Source of the DNA: Candidatus Binatia bacterium
GTDB lineage: Bacteria; Vulcanimicrobiota; Vulcanimicrobiia; Vulcanimicrobiales; Vulcanimicrobiaceae
Length of the DNA: 64,000 nucleotides
Reading direction: 5' to 3'
Assembly: GCA_035544215.1 (NCBI GenBank)
Contig: DATKHY010000003.1
Location: 62,001 to 126,000 of the forward strand
Shown here: positions 1 through 8,332 of the stretch, one piece after another
Position numbering within the stretch: the first letter of the stretch is position 1
How the letters are laid out: each line of letters starts with the position of its first letter
Program-made: the position numbers and the translations under genes
Notes under the pieces: generated by a model
Database searches by the model: none
What the model was told of the DNA's origin: nothing
Seen by the model: only the letters and a program-made list of their open reading frames with translations

Positions 1-183
1 GGACGCCTCTTCTAAAAGAATTGGGGCGCCGAGGCTACAGACGTGGATCGACAGGAGCGAAGCCATCTTGAGCACCATTAGCAGCTCATAGCGCGTCGCG
101 CCAGCGTCGCACCACTGGGCATCCCATCGTTCCAGCGTGTCGAATGCTTCCGCATCCCACGGTCCAGCTTTATCGATTGTCAT
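1..183 (-). CDS. Hypothetical protein, 3' end outside window
   Basis: An open frame starts at ATG 183-181 and runs off the left edge, so only the first 61 residues are visible. It begins MTIDKAGPWDAEAF and includes a hydrophobic stretch (LLMVLKMASLLSIHVCSL). The start overlaps the last 14 bases of the FMN reductase gene, so it is probably the third gene of a minus-strand operon with BKACE and the reductase. I do not recognise a family in the visible part. Confidence 0.5.
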   Translation of the reverse strand, partial: MTIDKAGPWDAEAFDTLERWDAQWCDAGATRYELLMVLKMASLLSIHVCSLGAPILLEEAS

Positions 184-829
184 TGTCGCCTCCCTCATTG
201 CTATTGTCTAAGCTCGGCGTGACGGCCTCGTCATCTTCCCACAAGTGAAGCAGCTCGCGCGCTTCCTTCGAGGCGAGCATGCGCGTCAACCGCGCAATCT
301 TGCGCCCTACGTCTCTTACTCGTTGTTCAGAATTAGGATCTTTGATATGCCCGTCCTCGGTGAAGGCGGAATCGGCGTTGTAGATCCATGCTTCGGAAGG
401 AATGACCCAAGCATGCAGCGTTCGGCCGATCGCGCGTAAGGTGTTCAGGGTGAAAGTTCCGCCCATCCGTCCACCCGAGACGCCAATAAGGCCGACAACC
501 TTACCCTCGAACTCGCGCATGCTCATCAAGTCGAGCGCGTTCTTTAGGACGCCGCTCAGGGAGCCATGATAGTTCGGAGTTGCCAGGATGATGCCGCTCG
601 CCTCCGAGACCTTTTGTCGAAGCCGTTGAACGCCGGCGTTACCTTGGATCGCGTCAGGGTCCCCGCCGGCGCAAAATGGAAGGTTATAATCGCGCAAGTC
701 CAGCAGTTCAGCGGTCGCGCCCCTTTCCTTCGCACCGGCGAGTGCAATCTTCAACGCGGCCAACGTCCAGCCGTTAGGTCTAAGACTGCCGCAGATTCCA
801 ACGACACGAATCGATTCGTCGTCGCCCAT
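170..829 (-). CDS. NADPH-dependent FMN reductase family protein
   Basis: This 219-residue protein has the flavodoxin-like FMN reductase fold. The N-terminal phosphate-binding loop reads GSLRPNGWTLAAL, and the central motif ATPNYHGSLSGVLKNALD matches the family's ATPEYxxSxxGxLKN signature. The family reduces FMN, quinones, azo dyes or chromate with NAD(P)H in the cytoplasm; the substrate cannot be read from sequence. The ATG follows the BKACE stop codon directly (832-830), so the two are co-transcribed. The last about 30 residues are acidic and Asn/Gly-rich and look disordered. No Shine-Dalgarno is visible, which fits translational coupling. Confidence 0.85.
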   Translation of the reverse strand: MGDDESIRVVGICGSLRPNGWTLAALKIALAGAKERGATAELLDLRDYNLPFCAGGDPDAIQGNAGVQRLRQKVSEASGIILATPNYHGSLSGVLKNALDLMSMREFEGKVVGLIGVSGGRMGGTFTLNTLRAIGRTLHAWVIPSEAWIYNADSAFTEDGHIKDPNSEQRVRDVGRKIARLTRMLASKEARELLHLWEDDEAVTPSLDNSNEGGDNDNR

Positions 830-1954
830 TTAGTACGCCAGTAAGTGTGCGTCCGAAACTGCTGGCGATGGCTCCTTAAAGGTGCCGTCTGTCTTGAGTA
901 CCAGAAAGCCCTGGTGGCCAGGTTCGCGATTCGGCGGCAGGCCGAGTTTAGCTAATGTTTCCTCGGTGGTCTTATACGTAACACCCAGCTTTAGCATCTG
1001 CCGTGCCTGCTCTGGAGTGGCTATATCACGCCCAATCTCACGAGCCATGCGAACGTGCCTCTCGACCATCTGAACGGTCGTCATCCGCACGCCTTTTTTG
1101 GTGTCATAAAGATTGTCCTCAATGCCGGCGCGCGTGTGTTGGCCGAGGGCGATCATCATCATCGAGATTGGGTGTGTTAAGCGAAACGTTGTTTGATAGG
1201 TGAACACCGAACCGTGCGGCGTCCGGCGTACGAGCTCCATCAGGTCAAACGGATTGGCGCCGAGAAAGCCGCCGCCGCCGGTGCTGAAAAATCCATTCAT
1301 CGGGCCCATGTAGTAGCCTCGCCGAATCATGCGCTCCACTAGTTCGAGGTTGTGGACGTGGCCAAGCGCGAAATACGGCTGGATCCCGTGCTCCACACAG
1401 AGTTTTGTCTCTTCGATGTAGAAGTCCGGCGTACCATCGGCCACCATATTAGCGATCCCATGCATGGCTTCTTCATTGCCCAGGTGCGTTCCGCCGAAGG
1501 AGTCGTCAACTGGGTGCAGCGCGGTTAAATCGTAGAGACCGCTACCGCACAAAACGGTGATCTGATCCGGCTTAGGGTCGATCTGAGTCAGCTTGTGGCG
1601 CTGTTCGTAAGTCCCGAACTTCCCGACTTCGCCCGGCTCTGGCGCGAACGAGATCGATCCGCCGACCTGCAGGATCATTTTCGGCACAGCTTCACGGAGG
1701 CGCCCGATTTGCTCGCCGTATTCCTTGAAGTTCTTCGAGATATGTCCCGTCTTGGGATCGCGCACGTGGATGTGCAATAACGTTGCACCTGCATTATAGC
1801 AATCAACGGCAGCTTGAACTTGTTCATCCCACGTAAGGGGGATGTATCCCGGTGGGCCGTCCTCGGGAAGCCACATTGGCCCGTAAGGAGCCGCCGTGAT
1901 CATCAGAGGTGCCATGTTTTCGGGGAGAAGGGAGTCATCGGTAAAGTACGCCAT
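830..1954 (-). CDS. BKACE family beta-keto acid cleavage enzyme (DUF849)
   Basis: The start at 1954 is chosen because AAGGAG lies ten bases upstream; the frame stays open further upstream but there it overlaps the gene on the other strand. The product is 374 residues. The motif LLHIHVRDPKTG carries the HxHxRD zinc-binding pair of the BKACE barrel, and FALGHVHNLELVERMI near the middle matches the later conserved block. The family condenses a beta-keto acid with acetyl-CoA and releases acetoacetate plus a CoA ester; the type member acts in lysine fermentation. The C-terminus is longer than in short members of about 270-310 residues. Substrate is unknown; the neighbouring flavin reductase does not resolve it. 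Confidence 0.85.
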   Translation of the reverse strand: MAYFTDDSLLPENMAPLMITAAPYGPMWLPEDGPPGYIPLTWDEQVQAAVDCYNAGATLLHIHVRDPKTGHISKNFKEYGEQIGRLREAVPKMILQVGGSISFAPEPGEVGKFGTYEQRHKLTQIDPKPDQITVLCGSGLYDLTALHPVDDSFGGTHLGNEEAMHGIANMVADGTPDFYIEETKLCVEHGIQPYFALGHVHNLELVERMIRRGYYMGPMNGFFSTGGGGFLGANPFDLMELVRRTPHGSVFTYQTTFRLTHPISMMMIALGQHTRAGIEDNLYDTKKGVRMTTVQMVERHVRMAREIGRDIATPEQARQMLKLGVTYKTTEETLAKLGLPPNREPGHQGFLVLKTDGTFKEPSPAVSDAHLLAY

Positions 1955-2116
1955 GGTTTGTGCTCTCCTTAAAGGTCGCGAGGCCTTCAACGCAAAACAA
2001 ACGCTGCCTTCAGGCGGCTGCTGGTTTGCCGCCATTGGCGGTTGTCCGTGCCGACGGCATACGAGCAGTTGACGGCCGCCCGCTCGCCGAAGTCTGTTGA
2101 CGGAGGTTTGAAGTCC

Positions 2117-2812
2117 ATGAAATCGACTGCACTCTTCATCGCCGTACTCATCGCACTCAGCGCCCAGACGTCCGCGGCGCACTCCCAGCGCCACCTTGTC
2201 TACGAATTCGGCTTCAACACGAAGGTTGCGAGCTCCGGAAACGGCACCGGGACGACCACCATCGACATCATGGGGCCCGCCAAGGATGGCGGCGTCATGA
2301 TTAGCGGGACGGACTATTGGTGGAACACCGCGCGTCCCCGCGCGACGAACACCTGTGAGGTGTATCCGGACGGCGGCGTCTCCTGCCAGAAGCCCGCGTA
2401 CGCGATATCGCCGATCCAATTCACCCTGTTCCCGCTGCTCGGCAAAAGCTATTTCCACCCGTTGTCTACCGGCGGCGGACACGCCAACTGGTCGCGCACG
2501 TACCAGGTCGAGGCGGCGATATTGCCGGGAGCCTCCGGTGTGATGAGCCAGCTCACGACCTTTAAGAGCGTCTACACGCTGCAGGGAAAAGGTAAGATCG
2601 CTAACGCCGGCGGCACCATTTTGGTCGAGGCGACCGGAAAGCTCACGCAGCAGGGCGGGCGCTATCTAGCGGCGTCCTCGAAGCAGCGGATCGCGTATGA
2701 CCCGGCGGCGGGGATCCCGGTGGTCGTCAGCGACGTCCGGACGCATCTGCCGATGCGCAGCGTCTACAGCAACGACTTGGTGGAGCTGAAGCTCAAGAGC
2801 GATTCGCGCTAG
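2117..2812 (+). CDS. Secreted protein of unknown function
   Basis: The start at 2117 is preceded by CGGAGG with ten bases of spacing and gives a clean signal peptide (MKSTALFIAVLIALSAQTSA). The mature part is about 210 residues, rich in Gly, Thr and Ser, with alternating hydrophobic residues suggesting a beta-rich fold. No catalytic motif is recognisable. It ends two bases before the convergent barrel gene. It is probably periplasmic or exported, and appears to be transcribed alone. Confidence 0.7.
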   Translation: MKSTALFIAVLIALSAQTSAAHSQRHLVYEFGFNTKVASSGNGTGTTTIDIMGPAKDGGVMISGTDYWWNTARPRATNTCEVYPDGGVSCQKPAYAISPIQFTLFPLLGKSYFHPLSTGGGHANWSRTYQVEAAILPGASGVMSQLTTFKSVYTLQGKGKIANAGGTILVEATGKLTQQGGRYLAASSKQRIAYDPAAGIPVVVSDVRTHLPMRSVYSNDLVELKLKSDSR

Positions 2813-2814
2813 TA

Positions 2815-4389
2815 CTAAAAGTCGTACTCCAGCTGTGCGCGGTTGTACTTAAACAGCGGCAGCCCGCCTAGAGTCTGCGTGTTGGACTGCGTTCGCTGCG
2901 CGTAGCGGTAGCGCAGCAGGAGCCCGCGATATCGTTCCTTGCCGACGGGACTCAGGTGGTAGCGCCCATCGAGCACCCAGATATTCGTGCTCTGTGGGGC
3001 CAACGCGTTGCCGTAGTCGTACCAGGCGTCGGTCGCGATGAAGACCCAGCGCTTGTCGTCGGAGGTGAATGTCAGCCCGACCTTCCACGAAGACCCCGGC
3101 GCGCGCCGGTCGGCCATGCCTTGCGTGACGCTGGACGTGAAGAGCGGGTCGGTCGAGTAGCTTTCCGTGTACGGGCTGGCCCAGCCGCCGTAGTAGATCT
3201 GCGTCGTGCCGTTCGGATTGGCGAAGCACTGCGCGGCATTCATCGGAAGGAAATACGCGAGCGTGGCGGCCTTCGTAGCGATCTGATACGAGCCGTTGCA
3301 CGTTACGCTCTTGGGCAGGAAGATCGTGTCGCTGCGCCATGGGATCGAATCGTAGCCCGCGGTGATGCGAAAATTCTTGGAGACGTCGGCTCCGATCTGC
3401 ACGCCGACGTCTTGGCTCGCGATCTTCCCGAGATATGAGCGGCCGGTGTTGCTCTCGAAGCCGCCTTGCAGCCCGACGAACGGCTTCCAAGGCAGTTTCG
3501 TGAACGTATAGTCGCCGTCGAACCACCAGATGTTCGCGAGATCCGCGATGCCGTAGAAGAAGCCGGCGGCCGAAAAGCCCGTGGCCGAATCGGCGTAAGC
3601 CACCTTACCGAAAGCAAACCCGTTCGTCTTGACGCCTTGGCCTCCGGGGATGTCGATGTTGCTCGGTAGTCCCTTGGCCCCGGCGGGATAACTCGTGAGC
3701 AGTGTCTGTTGGCTGAAGTCGGAGCTGGTGCGGTTTTCGAACGCGAGCATGTCGGCGGCTTCGAACGTCCAGTGTGCGATGCCCGAGTAGGAGACGTCGC
3801 CGCCCGAAAACGCGGCCGGCTTGAGCCGCGAATCCGACGGATTTGCCCACGGAGAGCGGAAGAGTTGGTTGCCGAGCGTACCGTCAAAGTTGTATGCTTT
3901 GTACTCGACGTACGCCTCGTAGAAGGTGCTCAGCGTGAAGCCCGGCAGCGTGTCGTCGGAGTTGGTCCGGGGCGGAATCTGCGTGACGCATTCGGCGCCC
4001 TTGGCATGGTTGGCCGCGACGACGCACGGCCCATCCATCGGATTGGCGTAGAGATACGAAGCCCCAATATTCCACTGGGCGCCCGGAAAGCCGTAATCGG
4101 CGTCGATCGAGATGCCCGTGTTCCACGCGGCCTCGTTGACCCCGTTCGAGCTGTATTTCGCGCCGGGCGCATAATCGAATTGGGCGCCGGAATTATTCGA
4201 CGCGTTCTGACGCGTGAAGTAGAAGGAACGGACGTAACCGTGATAGGTCAGCGCCTTCGGCGCGGGCGACGGCGTCGCGCTCGCCTCGGGAACGGTGCTC
4301 TCCTCGTCACTCTCGGGCGTTTGCGCGGCCGCCAGTCCCCCGCCGGCAACGAATGCCGCAAACGCGATCGCCGCAACCCTCGCTTTCAT
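2815..4389 (-). CDS. Outer-membrane beta-barrel protein
   Basis: This 524-residue protein has a signal peptide (MKARVAAIAFAAFVAGGG), a low-complexity Pro/Ser/Glu linker, then long amphipathic strands rich in Tyr, Trp and Gly. It ends in Phe (QLEYDF), the usual C-terminal signal for BAM-dependent insertion. It is a porin-like or alginate-export-type barrel; the substrate is unknown. Its ATG overlaps the stop of the DUF4239 gene as ATGA, so it is translationally coupled and last in a four-gene minus operon. The alternative start further upstream was rejected because it would overlap that gene entirely. Confidence 0.8.
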   Translation of the reverse strand: MKARVAAIAFAAFVAGGGLAAAQTPESDEESTVPEASATPSPAPKALTYHGYVRSFYFTRQNASNNSGAQFDYAPGAKYSSNGVNEAAWNTGISIDADYGFPGAQWNIGASYLYANPMDGPCVVAANHAKGAECVTQIPPRTNSDDTLPGFTLSTFYEAYVEYKAYNFDGTLGNQLFRSPWANPSDSRLKPAAFSGGDVSYSGIAHWTFEAADMLAFENRTSSDFSQQTLLTSYPAGAKGLPSNIDIPGGQGVKTNGFAFGKVAYADSATGFSAAGFFYGIADLANIWWFDGDYTFTKLPWKPFVGLQGGFESNTGRSYLGKIASQDVGVQIGADVSKNFRITAGYDSIPWRSDTIFLPKSVTCNGSYQIATKAATLAYFLPMNAAQCFANPNGTTQIYYGGWASPYTESYSTDPLFTSSVTQGMADRRAPGSSWKVGLTFTSDDKRWVFIATDAWYDYGNALAPQSTNIWVLDGRYHLSPVGKERYRGLLLRYRYAQRTQSNTQTLGGLPLFKYNRAQLEYDF

Positions 4390-5138
4390 TGCAGGTGCGC
4401 GAGCGCCTCGCGCAGCGGGGCGCTCGGTATCTGCACGAGTCCCTGGAACGGCGTATACATCTCGAGCATGACGAAGATCGCGCCCGACACCGCGAGGCTG
4501 CACAGCGCGAGGGCTACGACGACGGTGGGATTCGGCGGCGAGAAGAGACCGAAGCCGACGAACGTGATCGTGAACCAGAAGATCAGCAGTACGAGCAGCG
4601 GCATCGAGAGCGACGAGCCGGTTTGCTCGTACATCAGCCACCGGATCTGGCCCAGGGTCAGCGACAGCCCGACGGCTTCCGATTTGAGCGAGCGCTGCGC
4701 GTCGTTCGTTGGCGCAAGGTCTTCGATTTGGTCGAGGATCGTCTCCGCGCCCTCTGCCGATGGATCCAACTCGGGAATGCCCGCGCGTTGTTGCGGCCAG
4801 ATGCGATACAGCGTTCGCTCGACGGCGACCCGCAGTGCGGCGCGCGGAGGGTTGGCCTCGGGCCCATAGTGTTTCAATATTCGGTCGAGCACGATGATCT
4901 TGGACGAGACGTCCAGCAACTCGCTACGCTGTGCGTTATAGGCACTCGTCGCGGAGGCGACGAGCAGGCCCAAGACGAGCCCGGCCATCGTGCCGACGAT
5001 GGCGAGGCCCAGTTCGAGCAGCTTCGCCGATTCGCCGCTCAAGTGGTGATGCGGTAACGCGTTGCGAAGGCGCATGCCGAGCAGCGCGCCGCCGAAGAGG
5101 CATGCGAACGCGAGCAGGCCGATCAAGAGAACGTTCAT
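4386..5138 (-). CDS. DUF4239 (bestrophin-like) membrane protein
   Basis: The 250-residue product has two N-terminal membrane segments (residues about 3-22 and 43-65), a soluble helical middle, and two C-terminal segments (about 180-230). HHLSGESAKLLELGLAIVG followed by LVLGLLVASA is the characteristic DUF4239 block. The family is proposed to be bestrophin-like, but a channel function has not been shown from this sequence. It sits between the Asn-rich secreted protein and the barrel gene, overlapping the latter by four bases. Confidence 0.85.
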   Translation of the reverse strand: MNVLLIGLLAFACLFGGALLGMRLRNALPHHHLSGESAKLLELGLAIVGTMAGLVLGLLVASATSAYNAQRSELLDVSSKIIVLDRILKHYGPEANPPRAALRVAVERTLYRIWPQQRAGIPELDPSAEGAETILDQIEDLAPTNDAQRSLKSEAVGLSLTLGQIRWLMYEQTGSSLSMPLLVLLIFWFTITFVGFGLFSPPNPTVVVALALCSLAVSGAIFVMLEMYTPFQGLVQIPSAPLREALAHLQ

Positions 5139-5162
5139 TTTAGGCGCGCAGGCGACGAGCCG

Positions 5163-5963
5163 TTACGGGTTTTGCGATACGATGGTGAGCGTCTGCGAGT
5201 TGACGCTATAGTTGCCGGCGGACACGAGATTGTTTGGTAACGCGCAGATCATGCTGTTGTTCGGTCCGTAGATGACGACGAGATTCGGCGGGCCGCACGC
5301 CGTCTGCGTGAGGTGATAGCTGGCGAGGAGTTTCGCGCCGGGACTGCTCGGCGCGACCTGATACGAGGCTACCGCCGCCGCCGTGGCTCCGACCGCGAAC
5401 GCGCCCCAGAACCCGCCGCCCCAGTAGGCGGGCGCGCCGTACCATGCGTAGCCGCCGTTCCAGCCCCATGCTGGATAGCCGCGATACACCGGGTTGGTCA
5501 CGACGGCGCCGTGATAGACCGTGCCGGAGTTGGCGTAGGTGCTCGCGTGATACGTCTGTCCCCAAGCGTTCGTTGCGGTGGTTGAGCCGCTGTACGTGTG
5601 ATTGTACGCGTTGCCGCTGCCATAGTGGCTGTACGACCCATTGGGGCCGCTGCCCGTGCTCCCGTGGTAGTAGTTGCCGTTCGTGTTCGCGCCGCCGGAG
5701 GTCGTGCGGTTATAGTTTCCATTGGACGCGGTCGTCGTGCGGTTGTAACCGTTGCCGGTGTTGTTGACCGTCGTCGAGCGGTTCGTCCCGTACGGCCCCG
5801 TGCTCGAATGGCTGGCGCTTTGCGGCGCGCGTGCCGGCGCGCCCTCGCTGTGCATGTCGAATCCGCCGGCCGGCCGCGAGTAGCCGCCGCGGCCGCCGGC
5901 TGCAGCGCTCAGCGGAACGAAGGCAAGGAGCAGCGCGATGACCGCCGTGCGTTGAACTTTCAT
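5163..5963 (-). CDS. Asn/Thr/Gly/Tyr-rich secreted protein
   Basis: A signal peptide (MKVQRTAVIALLLAFVPLSAAAGG) leads into about 110 residues of low-complexity sequence dominated by Asn, Thr, Gly, Ser and Tyr. A glycine/tryptophan-rich hydrophobic stretch (GYPAWGWNGGYAWYGAPAYW) and a more ordinary C-terminal domain of about 80 residues follow. Such proteins are usually surface-exposed or matrix-like; no enzymatic motif is visible. Its ATG overlaps the upstream stop as ATGA, making it the second gene of the operon. Confidence 0.75.
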   Translation of the reverse strand: MKVQRTAVIALLLAFVPLSAAAGGRGGYSRPAGGFDMHSEGAPARAPQSASHSSTGPYGTNRSTTVNNTGNGYNRTTTASNGNYNRTTSGGANTNGNYYHGSTGSGPNGSYSHYGSGNAYNHTYSGSTTATNAWGQTYHASTYANSGTVYHGAVVTNPVYRGYPAWGWNGGYAWYGAPAYWGGGFWGAFAVGATAAAVASYQVAPSSPGAKLLASYHLTQTACGPPNLVVIYGPNNSMICALPNNLVSAGNYSVNSQTLTIVSQNP

Positions 5964-6418
5964 TTCTGCACCTCGTCGACGACGCCGGTGAGCGTAACGT
6001 ACGTTCCCTTTTTCGTGCGAACGGCGAGCAGTACGCCGCGGGGCGGAAGCTGCGTGGACGAATGGCTCAGCGGCTGGCGGGTCTTGCTCGGATTCAGCCA
6101 AACCGTTCCGGACTGCAGCGAAATATGCGTTTTACGACCGTATTGCAGGAGCGTCGCATCGTAGGGCAGGCACTCGAGGAGCTCGCCGACCTTCGTGCAC
6201 GCCGCGTCGCCCAGAACGATCGTTCCCTGCCCGTCGGCCGACGTGATCGCCATGCTCCCGTTCTTAATGCTGATCCGAACGTTCGTGTAGGTTTTCTGGG
6301 ATCCGTCGCGCTGCACGACGCGAGCGGTTCCCGTGGCGCCGGCTGGGCCAAATGGCGCGGCGACGGCGACCGTCACGGCGAGAGCGGCTAAAGGAACGCG
6401 ACCCAGGAGCGTATTCAT
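5960..6418 (-). CDS. Small secreted protein of unknown function
   Basis: The product is 152 residues with signal peptide MNTLLGRVPLAALAVTVAVA and a mature domain of beta character. Two in-frame ATGs are available. The second (6418) is preferred because the -10 box TACACT at 6433-6428 abuts the first one, and the predicted transcript would begin at about 6420. It is the first gene of the envelope operon down to 2815, and is divergent from the chromate transporter gene across an inverted pair of 16-bp promoter elements. Confidence 0.7.
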   Translation of the reverse strand: MNTLLGRVPLAALAVTVAVAAPFGPAGATGTARVVQRDGSQKTYTNVRISIKNGSMAITSADGQGTIVLGDAACTKVGELLECLPYDATLLQYGRKTHISLQSGTVWLNPSKTRQPLSHSSTQLPPRGVLLAVRTKKGTYVTLTGVVDEVQK

Positions 6419-6427
6419 GGTGTTCAT

Positions 6428-6470
6428 AGTGTACGCCGGGCATCCGTCCCGACAGTATCCCAAAAATGCA
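6428..6470 (-). promoter_or_regulatory. Promoter module copy 1 (16-mer + -10)
   Basis: On the minus strand, TGCATTTTTGGGATAC (6470-6455) is followed after 21 bp by TACACT (6433-6428). It drives the envelope operon 6418 to 2815. The ATG used lies nine bases after the -10 box, so the transcript is predicted to be leaderless. Confidence 0.65.
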
Positions 6471-6475
6471 AGCCC

Positions 6476-6517
6476 TGCCGTTTTGGGATAGAGGGTCGGG
6501 CAGGGAGTTGCTATCAT
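6476..6517 (+). promoter_or_regulatory. Promoter module copy 2 (16-mer + -10)
   Basis: TGCCGTTTTGGGATAG (6476-6491) is followed after 20 bp by TATCAT (6512-6517). The chromate transporter ATG is six bases further on. With copy 1 it forms an inverted repeat whose GGGATA arms face outward toward the two divergent genes. Confidence 0.65.
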
Positions 6518-6523
6518 AGTGCG

Positions 6524-7135
6524 ATGGCGGAGGCGGTAGCGGCCCCGAGACCCAAGGCCGTATCGATGCTCGAACTCTTCGGCGTCTTTCTCCAGATCGG
6601 CGCCACCAGCTTCGGCGGCGGCGTGGTCGCCTATCTGCGCAGCGCGCTGGTTAGGAAGAAGCGCTGGTTCGACGACACGGAGTTTCTCGAGCTCATGTCG
6701 TTGAGCAACACGCTTCCGGGACTCAACGCCACGAACATGGCGATTCTCGCGGGCGATCGCCTCCGCGGCACGCTCGGCGCCGTCGCGGCGATGATCGGAA
6801 TGTGTCTCCCGGCATTGATCCTCATGACCGCCGCGGGCGTCGCGTACGGGATGAACGGGAATCGGCCGATCGTCACGGCGGCCCTCCACGGCGTGGCGGC
6901 CGCGGCCACCGGGCTGATCGCGGCCACGTGGTTTCAGATCGGAAAGAAGACCGTCAAAGGATTTTACGACGCGTTCTTCATTCTGGCCGCGGTACTGGGC
7001 ATCAACCACTTCAAGCTATCGGTGCCGGTCGTGCTGCTCTCGGTCGGCGCGCTCGCAATCTTCGCGTATCGCCCGGTCAAGAAAACCGATCGCCCGCACG
7101 AGGACTCACACGCGTGGATCAGATCCCTGCAATAG
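6524..7135 (+). CDS. Chromate transporter, N-terminal-type CHR half
   Basis: This 203-residue membrane protein is a short-chain CHR family subunit. It shows the FLQIGATSFGGGVVAYLR motif (family GxxxFGG) near residues 23-40 and LSNTLPGLNATNMAIL (family S..PGPxxxN). It has about six membrane segments. CHR proteins export chromate or related anions; many bacteria encode two half-size proteins that work as a pair, and the second half follows here in an overlapping frame. The ATG lies six bases after a -10 box with no Shine-Dalgarno. Confidence 0.88.
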   Translation: MAEAVAAPRPKAVSMLELFGVFLQIGATSFGGGVVAYLRSALVRKKRWFDDTEFLELMSLSNTLPGLNATNMAILAGDRLRGTLGAVAAMIGMCLPALILMTAAGVAYGMNGNRPIVTAALHGVAAAATGLIAATWFQIGKKTVKGFYDAFFILAAVLGINHFKLSVPVVLLSVGALAIFAYRPVKKTDRPHEDSHAWIRSLQ

Positions 7136-7635
7136 CGCGCGTCTTCGGCTACCTTTCGTTGCTGACGATCGGCGGCGGCATGGCGGCGTTTCCGGAGATG
7201 AAGGTCCTCGTGGTCGGCGTGCACCGCTGGCTGACGGATGCGCAGCTGATCCATATTTATAGCGTCGGGCAGCTGTCGCCCGGGCCGAACATGATGATGG
7301 TGGCGACGATCGGCGAACGGGTCGCCGGGATCCCGGGTGCGCTGGTCGCTGCGCTCGCGTTCTTCGTGCCGACCGGAATTTTGACGTTCGTCGTCGGTCG
7401 GGTGTGGAACCGGATCGCGGCGTGGCCGTGGCGCGCCTCGATCCAGCGCGGGCTGGCGCCGGTCGCGATCGGCCTGGCAGTAGCGGGCCTGATCACGTTC
7501 GGCAAAGGCGCCGTGACCGGATGGATCACGCTGCTCGTCGGGCTAGCCGTCTTCTACGCGTCGCTGCGCACGCGCGTCAATCCGGCACTGCTCATCCTCG
7601 GGGGAGCGGCGGTCGGCGCGATCGCGCTCCGGTAG
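7114..7635 (+). CDS. Chromate transporter, C-terminal-type CHR half
   Basis: The frame opens at GTG 7114 inside the end of the preceding CHR gene (22-base overlap), with GAGG about ten bases upstream. The 173-residue protein carries TIGGGMAAFPEM (family GGG..FP.M) and LSPGPNMMMVATIG (family SPGPN). This is the second half of a heterodimeric short-chain chromate transporter. The frame extends further 5' inside the first gene, but conserved sequence starts here. Confidence 0.88.
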   Translation: MDQIPAIARVFGYLSLLTIGGGMAAFPEMKVLVVGVHRWLTDAQLIHIYSVGQLSPGPNMMMVATIGERVAGIPGALVAALAFFVPTGILTFVVGRVWNRIAAWPWRASIQRGLAPVAIGLAVAGLITFGKGAVTGWITLLVGLAVFYASLRTRVNPALLILGGAAVGAIALR

Positions 7636-7642
7636 CTTTTAC

Positions 7643-8332
7643 ATGCCGACCGCAACCGAGTTTGAGCTGCGGGTGGTCGTCGCCGGACTACTCGGCTCGC
7701 TGATCGGTTTCGAGCGGCAGTGGCGGCAGCGCGGTGCCGGAGTGCACACGAGCGCGCTCGTCGCTATCGGCGCGGCCTTGTTTACGCTGTTGGGGCCGGT
7801 TGTCGGTTCCGACAGCGAGACGCGCATCCTCGCCAACATCGTCACCGGCGTCGGCTTTCTCGCCGGCGGCGTCATCCTGCGCCAAGGCGCGAGCATCAGC
7901 GGCCTCAACACCGCCGCGACGATCTGGGCGACCGCCGCCGTCGGGGCGCTCGCCGGGGTCGGCCAGTACGCTCACGCGCTCATGGGCGCCGGCGCCATCT
8001 TCGTGTTCAACCTCGCCCTCCAGCCGCTCGTCGAGAAGATTGACTCGCAAGCCACCGTCTACCAAGAGCGGCACGGCGAGAAGACATACCGGATCCACGC
8101 CGCATGCGACGACGCGGCGATCGACGACGTTCGCGCCGCAGTCATCGACGTCGTCAAGGCGAGCAATCTGATTCTTCATAGCATTTCTACCGAGTCGGCG
8201 GGCCAAGGGCAAGAGGTCCGAGTGGAGCTGCGGCTGCCGCGTCGGGACGATTCCGTCGTCGAGCGCTTCTCGAGCGGGCTCGCGCAGCGGGCGGACGTGC
8301 ATAACGTCAGATGGAGGATGTTGGATTCATGA
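7643..8332 (+). CDS. MgtC/SapB family membrane protein
   Basis: The 229-residue protein has the MgtC signature: GSLIGFERQWRQRGAGVHT (family GxxxGxER...AGLRT), then GVGFLAGGVILRQG and GLNTAATIWATAAVG in consecutive membrane helices. A soluble C-terminal domain of about 80 residues follows, resembling the ACT-like tail of longer members. MgtC-type proteins act in magnesium-limited or acid conditions and modulate ATP synthase in pathogens; the environmental role is unclear. It starts seven bases after the chromate transporter and overlaps the next gene by four. Confidence 0.88.
   Translation: MPTATEFELRVVVAGLLGSLIGFERQWRQRGAGVHTSALVAIGAALFTLLGPVVGSDSETRILANIVTGVGFLAGGVILRQGASISGLNTAATIWATAAVGALAGVGQYAHALMGAGAIFVFNLALQPLVEKIDSQATVYQERHGEKTYRIHAACDDAAIDDVRAAVIDVVKASNLILHSISTESAGQGQEVRVELRLPRRDDSVVERFSSGLAQRADVHNVRWRMLDS

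Noticed and set aside
1955-2482. N-terminal extension of the BKACE gene
   Set aside because: It overlaps the secreted-protein gene and the unconserved extension is Arg-rich, whereas the start at 1954 has a proper ribosome site.
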